Shown in pieces: positions 6,617 to 10,793 of a DNA stretch of 10,793 bases. The DNA comes from Thermoplasmatota archaeon (lineage in GTDB: Archaea; Thermoplasmatota; E2; DHVEG-1). The stretch covers positions 1 through 10,793 of the forward strand of contig JAFGFQ010000113.1 of the NCBI GenBank assembly GCA_016930995.1. Direction: 5' to 3'. Both the position numbers and the translations under genes were made by a program. The notes beneath the pieces are model-generated. The model made no database searches. It was not told the DNA's origin and saw nothing but the letters and a program-made list of their open reading frames with translations. Within the stretch, counting starts at the first letter, position 1, and each line of letters opens with the position of its first letter.

Positions 6617-7369
6617 ATGGCAAAGATTACCTTAGACCGAGAGACGTTCAAGGCACTTGCGTCTGATACCAGACTGGATATCTTAAAAACCCTTGATGGT
6701 AAGAACCTGGGTCTGAATGAGATAGCAAAGGTCACGAATCTGAATAAAGCAACGTTGCATGAGCATTTGACGAAGCTATATGAAGCCGGGCTGATCAAAC
6801 GAAATGAACGTGAAGGCCACAAATGGGTGTACTACAAGCTGACCTGGAAGGGAGAAAGCCTGTTGCATCCTGAGAATACGCGTATTGTAGTACTCTTCGG
6901 TCTGACGATCGTGGCGTTATGGGTGGGTCTTCTTCAACTCGTCTGGTACATCAAGGGGACTGTCTCTGATTTAGGATATAATATGTATACGATGAATGAT
7001 GAGGTTGTGTTAGCAAGCAAAGGACTTACCGATTCCGGTGGATTGCTTCTTTCCGGTTCTGGAGAGTTCTGTGTTCCCTCGGGCTTGCCTGATTTTTTTC
7101 AGACGTTTCTTATGCGGGCAAAACTTGCGTACTATCAGGGGATTCCCCTGGGAAAAGAAGTATCGGTTATCAACTCAGGGACGGATTCAGGGATGCTGAC
7201 TGCAGGCGAGGGTGGTCGTTTCGTTGTTGATCAATCAGAAGGGGTCATCCAGGCCGTGTATCAAAACCCTGTGTTTTTGTACGTTGCTATTGGTTGTTTT
7301 ATCCTTTTTACCGTCTTTTTATGCGTAAGTCTATGGCGGTTTTGGGAGAATCGCACGCCGAAGCTGTAA
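6617..7369 (+). CDS. Membrane-anchored ArsR-like winged-helix transcription regulator with extracytoplasmic loop
   Basis: The product has 250 residues. Residues 1-82 are a winged helix of the ArsR type: F-K-A-L-A-S-D-T-R-L-D-I-L-K-T-L (11-26), then L-N-E-I-A-K-V-T-N-L-N-K-A-T-L-H-E-H-L (33-51) as the helix-turn-helix, and a wing near 62-76 ending in Y-Y-K-L-T. A first membrane segment spans about 89-112 and a second about 218-241. Between them are about 105 residues, Gly/Ser-rich, with one cysteine (152). Orientation with a cytoplasmic DNA-binding head puts this loop outside the membrane, where it could sense a signal. The C-tail is short and basic. Many archaea have such one-component membrane regulators; the target here is unknown. 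The loop resembles no domain I know. The gene lies directly downstream of the secreted C39-like gene and has its own promoter. Confidence 0.85.
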   Translation: MAKITLDRETFKALASDTRLDILKTLDGKNLGLNEIAKVTNLNKATLHEHLTKLYEAGLIKRNEREGHKWVYYKLTWKGESLLHPENTRIVVLFGLTIVALWVGLLQLVWYIKGTVSDLGYNMYTMNDEVVLASKGLTDSGGLLLSGSGEFCVPSGLPDFFQTFLMRAKLAYYQGIPLGKEVSVINSGTDSGMLTAGEGGRFVVDQSEGVIQAVYQNPVFLYVAIGCFILFTVFLCVSLWRFWENRTPKL

Positions 7370-7377
7370 CCGATTCT

Positions 7378-7389
7378 CTTTTTTTATTT
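7378..7389 (+). terminator. T-run terminator after the winged-helix gene
   Basis: CTTTTTTTATTT starts 9 nt after the TAA stop (7367-7369). A run of seven T followed by TTT is a normal archaeal intrinsic stop. No strong hairpin is visible ahead of it. Confidence 0.5.
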
Positions 7390-7570
7390 AGCCGTCGTCG
7401 TCTTGTGTTTGTTATCTTTCCCATCGAGATTGAAGAAATCAAGTAGAGTTTTTTGCATCCACATTCACCCCGTGTTAATCGTATATCGTCCTGTATTATA
7501 ATCTTTGCGATGGTTGCGTTGCCGTTGCGTGTACCTTTACAGTGCGTCGGTCTTGGTATTTTCTCAGGAA
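7390..7570. other. Intergenic stretch with no supported gene
   Basis: Between the T-run ending at 7389 and the TATA box at 7571 I see no convincing gene on either strand. A 103-codon minus-strand frame (7308-7619) spans it, but its product is basic, low-complexity and overlaps the winged-helix gene end, so it was not accepted. The sequence TGCGATGGTTGCGTTGCCG near 7506 is locally repetitive (GTTGCG units). No tRNA-like T-loop or snoRNA C/D boxes were recognised. Confidence 0.4.
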
Positions 7571-7580
7571 AGATATAAAT
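7571..7580 (+). promoter_or_regulatory. TATA box for the micro-ORF pair
   Basis: AGATATAAAT is a good archaeal TATA element. A start near 7602 would give a leader of about 40 nt containing GAGGT (7632-7636) just ahead of the ATG at 7642. A second weaker box, TGTATATC (7610-7617), would put a start near 7641 and make the same ATG leaderless. Either way the DNA around 7642 is probably transcribed. Confidence 0.45.
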
Positions 7581-7641
7581 ACATCCATTGACAAATACTA
7601 TCATGATATTGTATATCACTATTGGACTGAAGAGGTATCAC

Positions 7642-7707
7642 ATGAACATCACAACGAAGTCTCACTGCCCCGAACACATCTGCTTTTCATGGGTGGAAGC
7701 GCGATAA
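7642..7707 (+). CDS. Possible 21-residue microprotein with C-P-E-H-I-C motif
   Basis: ATG at 7642 follows GAGGT with a 5-nt spacing and opens a 21-codon frame: M-N-I-T-T-K-S-H-C-P-E-H-I-C-F-S-W-V-E-A-R, then TAA. It carries H8, C9, H12 and C14, a compact set that could hold a metal, but one pair is not enough to call a zinc finger. It ends 2 nt before the ATG of the next small frame, an arrangement seen when translation is coupled. It may equally be only a leader peptide or chance. Its position after a TATA box and ribosome site is the main support. Confidence 0.3.
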   Translation: MNITTKSHCPEHICFSWVEAR

Positions 7708-7709
7708 AT

Positions 7710-7811
7710 ATGGCTGCCATCACCTACGCACTGATTGGGTTTGTGGCAGGACTTTTTACCATGACGATGATAAGCCTTTACAAATACGTCTTCAAACTCC
7801 TGAACCGATAA
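7710..7811 (+). CDS. Possible 33-residue single-helix membrane microprotein
   Basis: ATG at 7710 opens a 33-codon frame. Residues about 5-26 are a hydrophobic helix (Y-A-L-I-G-F-V-A-G-L-F-T-M-T-M-I), followed by a basic tail with Y-K-Y-V-F-K-L-L-N-R. An in-frame ATG at 7689 would add seven residues. I prefer 7710 because GGGTGGAA (7691-7698) precedes it at about 11 nt and the preceding small frame stops 2 nt before it. A longer in-frame version from 7542 crosses the TATA box and is unlikely. The stop sits right at the shared terminator. Function unknown. Confidence 0.45.
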   Translation: MAAITYALIGFVAGLFTMTMISLYKYVFKLLNR

Positions 7812-7836
7812 AAGAAAAAAAAAAGAAATTTTTTTA
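7811..7836. terminator. Bidirectional terminator between the micro-ORFs and rpoN
   Basis: An A-rich tract with ten consecutive A at 7815-7824 reads as a long T-run on the minus strand and would end the ribosomal-protein/rpoN transcript. The T-run at 7829-7835 would end the plus-strand transcript. The two tracts are separated by GAAA and together form a weak A/T stem. This is a compact convergent terminator. Confidence 0.65.
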
Positions 7837-7840
7837 TGGA

Positions 7841-8065
7841 TTACTCGTACGGTGCCGCCTCTTTAAGAAGATCCACTTGGGAGATAATCATCCGACGACA
7901 ACAGTACCGCTCAACGTCCAGAGAATCCAGGATCTCCTTGGGAGTTTCCTTTGGTTTCTCACCAGCAGCAAGGGCTTTCTCATACGCCTCGCATCGTTTC
8001 TTATACTCCTCATACAACGAGGAAATCACCTTGCCGCAGGTAAAACATCGGACGGGAATAATCAC
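7841..8065 (-). CDS. rpoN: DNA-directed RNA polymerase subunit N (Rpo10)
   Basis: This 74-residue subunit is the archaeal counterpart of eukaryotic RPB10 and helps hold the Rpo3/Rpo11 assembly platform. It begins M-I-I-P-V-R-C7-F-T-C10-G-K and has the second zinc pair at R-Y-C55-C56-R-R-M, giving the C-x2-C...C-C zinc site. It ends V-D-L-L-K-E-A-A-P-Y-E, as in the family. I place the start at GTG 8065, not at an in-frame upstream ATG, because the family always starts at this I-P-V-R-C-F-T-C point and GGTGA (8070-8074) provides a ribosome site. The gene follows uS9 by 4 nt, and its ribosome site overlaps the uS9 stop. It is the last gene of the operon, closed by the terminator at 7811-7836. 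Confidence 0.97.
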   Translation of the reverse strand: MIIPVRCFTCGKVISSLYEEYKKRCEAYEKALAAGEKPKETPKEILDSLDVERYCCRRMIISQVDLLKEAAPYE

Positions 8066-8069
8066 ATGA

Positions 8070-8474
8070 TCACCTATACGATTTCTGCCTCTTCTTCCGA
8101 GCACCACGCCCGAGAGGCTTTTTACTTTCTTTAATCCGTGAGTCACTCACGAGTAAATCTCTATCAAACCCAAGGAACGACAGCCGCAGCGCAGGATCCC
8201 CGGTGTACTCCACCAGACCTTTGGCAATCGCGGTTCGTATTGCGTTTGCCTGGCTCATGAACCCACCGCCACTGACATCAATGTCGATATCAACAGCGCT
8301 GACATGATGCTGCGCAAGTTTCAACGGTTCCATAATCTTCCAACGGGCGATCGCCGGCTCATAGAATTCCACAGGGATTTTATTGATACGAACACGACCA
8401 GCACCCTTGGCCACGGTTGCTTTTGCTATCGAAGTTTTCCGCTTCCCTGTTGTGTTTACGACTTTCTTACTCAT
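8070..8474 (-). CDS. rpsI: Small ribosomal subunit protein uS9
   Basis: The product is a 134-residue protein of the 30S head, whose C-terminal tail reaches the P-site tRNA. Visible are the opening [12 protein letters not shown] (9-20), the core [12 protein letters not shown] (69-80) with A-I-A-K-G-L-V, and the basic tail [11 protein letters not shown] ending exactly as archaeal and eukaryotic homologues do. Length is normal. Its ATG overlaps the end of uL13 by 8 nt, and its TGA lies 4 nt before the rpoN GTG, so the three are co-translated. Confidence 0.97.
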   Translation of the reverse strand: MSKKVVNTTGKRKTSIAKATVAKGAGRVRINKIPVEFYEPAIARWKIMEPLKLAQHHVSAVDIDIDVSGGGFMSQANAIRTAIAKGLVEYTGDPALRLSFLGFDRDLLVSDSRIKESKKPLGRGARKKRQKSYR

Positions 8475-8889
8475 AATGTATGTTCGCCCCTAAGAATTGT
8501 GCTACATCCTGTAACGTCATATAATCGGTGGGTTGCTTTTCAGCACTAGGGATCTTCTCAAAGGGTTTACCTTGAAACTCCTTTGGCACCCCGATATAGC
8601 ATTTCAGTCTTTTAAACGCTGTTCTCCCATGCGGTTCCTGATACGGGATCATCCCACGGATAGTCCGTTTCATGATACGGTCCGGCATCCGAGGGTAGAA
8701 CGGTCCCTTCCGGTACGTCCCCACCTCCCGTTCATGCTTGTAATGCGCTTTAATCATCACTTTTTTTCCTGTAACGATGGCTTTTTCGCTGTTGACGACT
8801 ACGATTTCTTCACCATTCAGCAACCGTTTTGCCACCACCGTACATAACCGCCCGAGCACCGCGCCTTCTGAGTCAATGATTGCTACCAT
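8467..8889 (-). CDS. rplM: Large ribosomal subunit protein uL13
   Basis: The product is a 140-residue archaeal-type L13 of the 50S subunit. Diagnostic parts are [11 protein letters not shown] (5-15), [11 protein letters not shown] (31-41), and the block [11 protein letters not shown] (62-72) leading to R-G-M-I-P-Y (78-83) and G-R-T-A-F-K-R-L (88-95). It starts 2 nt after the eL18 stop and overlaps the uS9 start by 8 nt, so there is no room for separate promoters. Confidence 0.97.
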   Translation of the reverse strand: MVAIIDSEGAVLGRLCTVVAKRLLNGEEIVVVNSEKAIVTGKKVMIKAHYKHEREVGTYRKGPFYPRMPDRIMKRTIRGMIPYQEPHGRTAFKRLKCYIGVPKEFQGKPFEKIPSAEKQPTDYMTLQDVAQFLGANIHYE

Positions 8890-8891
8890 AG

Positions 8892-9257
8892 CTATCCCAC
8901 GATCCTAATATCTTTTCCTTTCGGATTGTTTTTCACAAGCTCCTCGATAGTCAGCGTCTTGCCACCTGCTTTTTTTATCTTCTCATGCGCTTTTTCAGAA
9001 AAGGACCATGCTGCAATTGGAATCTTTTTTGTCAGTTTCCCTGTTGAAAGCACTTTGCCTGGGACAAGTGCGGTTTCTTTCTCATGAACATACATACTGA
9101 TACGATTCAAGTTCACTTCCGGCCAGTTCCGTAATGGTTTTTCTAATCGCTCTGCAATGTCCTTCCAGATCGGTGCCTTGTTCTCATAGGCAGTCTGTTT
9201 CAATCCCTGGATAAGGGTGATAAGCGCTGGATTTGTCTTTTCAACGTGTCGTGCCAT
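8892..9257 (-). CDS. rpl18e: Large ribosomal subunit protein eL18 (archaeal L18e)
   Basis: The product is a 121-residue protein of the archaeal 50S subunit and first gene of the eL18-uL13-uS9-rpoN operon. Visible are M-A-R-H-V-E-K-T-N-P at the start, N-L-N-R-I (49-53), V-P-G-K-V-L-S-T-G-K-L (66-76), and the C-terminal A-H-E-K-I-K-K-A-G-G (90-99). I chose the ATG at 9257 rather than the upstream in-frame TTG at 9296, because the predicted transcription start (about 9279) lies between them and M-A-R matches the family. eL18 has no bacterial counterpart, which is strong evidence that the genome is archaeal. Confidence 0.96.
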   Translation of the reverse strand: MARHVEKTNPALITLIQGLKQTAYENKAPIWKDIAERLEKPLRNWPEVNLNRISMYVHEKETALVPGKVLSTGKLTKKIPIAAWSFSEKAHEKIKKAGGKTLTIEELVKNNPKGKDIRIVG

Positions 9258-9301
9258 AAGCTGGTTCCCCAGTGTTGATGGATGGTAGGAAAACAAAGTG
9301 G

Positions 9302-9310
9302 TATTTATAA
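9302..9310 (-). promoter_or_regulatory. TATA box for the eL18-uL13-uS9-rpoN operon
   Basis: The minus strand reads TTATAAATA, centred about 49 nt upstream of the eL18 ATG. The predicted start is near 9279 with a leader of about 22 nt containing TGGGGAA as a possible ribosome site. It lies immediately after the stop of the ABC permease gene. Confidence 0.6.
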
Positions 9311-9323
9311 GATTTATGGGAGT

Positions 9324-10169
9324 TCAAATGTCTTTGCGCTGGAACCTCCAGGCTGCTACGACAAAGAACACAACAATCCAGAGCAGCAGTACCCCTAAGA
9401 GAAGCCCTGGTGAATACCAGGAGGGATTTGGGATTAGGCCAGCACCGGTGCTTGACTGAACTGGACCAATGGTCATGGTGATCACTGAGGAATACACTGT
9501 GATAGGATTGAGGAGGTTTGCGACATGGTACCAATCGGGAGCAACAAGGGTGGATTGTTCGGTTATCGTCATGATATTTATGGATGTTATCAGTAAACCG
9601 AACATTACGATCGGCAGGATGATGTTAAAGAGGAACCACAGGAAGATCGCGCCGCCAAGCGCTGTCGATTGCTTGGAAAAGACCGTAGAGAAGAACAAGG
9701 CGACTGCTAAAAACACCAATCCGAATATCATCGTTATCCCGATAAAGACCAAATATTCAAGAAAGTCCACATTGGGGACATTTAGCCCGATGACGAGTCC
9801 TGCGATACCATACCCGACAAGCGTGGTAAAACAAATAACTGCGCCAAGTCCGAGGAATTTTCCCACAACGATTTCAAAACGGGTCGTTGATAATGCTAAG
9901 AGTGCGCTCATTGACCCTCGTTCTATCTCTCCGATGATCGCAGCGTAGCCAAGCATCAAGGCGACAATGCAGATTAAAAAAGACCCAAGTTGCGTCATCC
10001 CTGCGATGGTTACCCCTAGGTCCTGCCATCCTTCACTCATGAGTGACCCGAAATAGGAGAAGACTAAGGTAAGGATTGCGAACATCACTGCAACAAGAAT
10101 GATCCATTTGTTCCTGATGTTGTCCATGATTTCCTTTTTTGCGATACTTAGAATATTGTTGGTGTACAT
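9324..10169 (-). CDS. ABC-2 type transporter permease
   Basis: This 281-residue integral membrane subunit of an ABC-2 exporter pairs with the ATPase encoded 2 nt upstream. The N-terminal amphipathic stretch (I-A-K-K-E-I-M-D-N-I-R-N-K) leads to six likely membrane segments, about 22-41, 61-80, 105-127, 138-160, 172-196 and 255-274. After the second is the family-typical cytoplasmic stretch E81-I-E-R-G-S-M-S-A-L-L-A-L-S-T-T-R-F-E-I-V-V-G-K (81-104). A large external loop (197-254) holds L-N-P-I-T-V-Y-S. The pattern resembles NosY/CcmB-like permeases. Substrate cannot be read from the sequence. A GAGG ribosome site inside the ATPase gene end precedes the ATG by 7 nt. The stop is followed almost directly by the eL18 promoter. 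Confidence 0.9.
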   Translation of the reverse strand: MYTNNILSIAKKEIMDNIRNKWIILVAVMFAILTLVFSYFGSLMSEGWQDLGVTIAGMTQLGSFLICIVALMLGYAAIIGEIERGSMSALLALSTTRFEIVVGKFLGLGAVICFTTLVGYGIAGLVIGLNVPNVDFLEYLVFIGITMIFGLVFLAVALFFSTVFSKQSTALGGAIFLWFLFNIILPIVMFGLLITSINIMTITEQSTLVAPDWYHVANLLNPITVYSSVITMTIGPVQSSTGAGLIPNPSWYSPGLLLGVLLLWIVVFFVVAAWRFQRKDI

Positions 10170-10171
10170 GG

Positions 10172-10793
10172 TTAGGCCTCCGTGTAGCGCATGAAGACTT
10201 CTTCAAGAGATGGTTCCTTGGTCTGCAGGTTCTGGATGGTTCCTCCAGCATTGGTGATGGCAAGAATGACTTTTGCTTTCATCGCACCGTCGCAGATGAT
10301 CTCAAGGGTGTTTTTCTGCACAGTTACCTTCTCAACCCCAGGCAAATTCCTGACAGCGTTTTGAATGGTCTCATTGACGGCATCAAGGCTAACGGAAATC
10401 TGCGGTTTCAGGTTAAGTTTTTTACTTAATCCGTCAACACTGTCCTGTGCAACAAGGACCCCTTTGTTGATGATGCCGACCCGGTCACAGATCTCCTGGA
10501 TCTCACTGAGGATATGGGATGAGATAAAAATAGTGGTTCCTTTGGTTTTCATCTCAAGGATTTTATCCCGGATCAGCACGACACCACGGGGGTCAAGCCC
10601 TCCGCTAGGCTCATCTAAGATAAGAATCGGGGGGCTCCCAAGAAGCGCTCGTGCCATGCCGAGACGTTGGACCATCCCTTTTGAAAATTTTCCTACCCTT
10701 TTTTTGCCGGTATCACCAAGACCAAACTCCTGGATAAGGCGGATGCATTCTGCCTTGGATGCGTGTTTTATCTCCGCATAGAACTGCAGGTTC
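10172..10793 (-). CDS. ABC-2 transporter ATP-binding protein, 5' end outside window
   Basis: The frame stays open to the right edge, so the N-terminus with Walker A and Q-loop is not visible. About 206 residues are seen. In fragment numbering: the signature loop as K-F-S-K-G-M-V-Q-R-L (35-44), with S-K-G-M replacing S-G-G-Q as is common in ABC-2 exporters; A-R-A-L-L (47-51); Walker B I-L-I-L-D-E-P (56-62); D-loop S-G-G-L-D-P (63-68); and H-loop S-S-H93. A regulatory C-terminal part of about 90 residues follows, ending P-S-L-E-E-V-F-M-R-Y as in CcmA/drug-export ATPases. The internal ATG at 10675 lies inside the signature region and is not the start. It powers the adjacent permease. Confidence 0.94.
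   Translation of the reverse strand, partial: NLQFYAEIKHASKAECIRLIQEFGLGDTGKKRVGKFSKGMVQRLGMARALLGSPPILILDEPSGGLDPRGVVLIRDKILEMKTKGTTIFISSHILSEIQEICDRVGIINKGVLVAQDSVDGLSKKLNLKPQISVSLDAVNETIQNAVRNLPGVEKVTVQKNTLEIICDGAMKAKVILAITNAGGTIQNLQTKEPSLEEVFMRYTEA

Noticed and set aside
7308..7619. 103-codon minus-strand frame in the gap after the winged-helix gene
   Set aside because: It overlaps the end of the winged-helix gene, is basic and patternless, and has no promoter or ribosome site.
9257..9296. Upstream in-frame TTG start adding 13 residues to eL18
   Set aside because: It lies upstream of the predicted transcription start, and the extension does not match the family N-terminus M-A-R.

Overview
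The window comes from a euryarchaeal genome. The evidence is an archaeal operon eL18-uL13-uS9-Rpo10, a GPN-loop GTPase, archaeal-type PyrE and PurD, and TATA boxes about 25-30 nt ahead of start codons (several implying leaderless mRNAs). T-rich convergent gene ends fit too. A NosD-like beta-helix protein with the C-terminal NYW...DWHPAQEPY block, and a secreted protein built of archaeal Ig-like modules, are typical of uncultured Thermoplasmatota and some methanogen-related lineages. Thermoplasmatota is my best guess, made without any database search.

Layout, left to right. Positions 1-1440 are AT-rich and accessory-looking: the 3' end of a NosD-like parallel beta-helix protein, a 63-residue two-helix membrane protein, and a cysteine-rich 137-residue protein on the minus strand. 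Positions 1475-4144 hold a minus-strand nucleotide-biosynthesis operon read pyrE -> purD -> GPN-loop GTPase, with a 28-nt gap and then a 4-nt overlap. A 147-bp divergent promoter region (4145-4291) contains a 15-bp perfect palindrome. On the plus strand follow a 714-residue secreted protein with a C39-like cysteine-peptidase core between Ig-like domains (4292-6436), and a membrane-anchored winged-helix regulator (6617-7369). A sparsely filled stretch comes next, ending in two tiny plus-strand ORFs (21 and 33 codons) that converge on the ribosomal operon at a shared terminator.

The right third is all minus strand. An ABC-2 exporter (ATPase, 5' end outside the window, then permease) is followed without an obvious terminator by eL18-uL13-uS9-rpoN.

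The housekeeping genes are conventional. The parts worth a second look are the secreted C39-like protein next to a membrane-spanning regulator, the cysteine-rich protein with repeated C-x2-Y motifs, the palindrome ahead of pyrE, and the micro-ORF pair. I found no CRISPR array, tRNA, rRNA, insertion sequence or clear defence system. I see no strong proof of a wholly new system.
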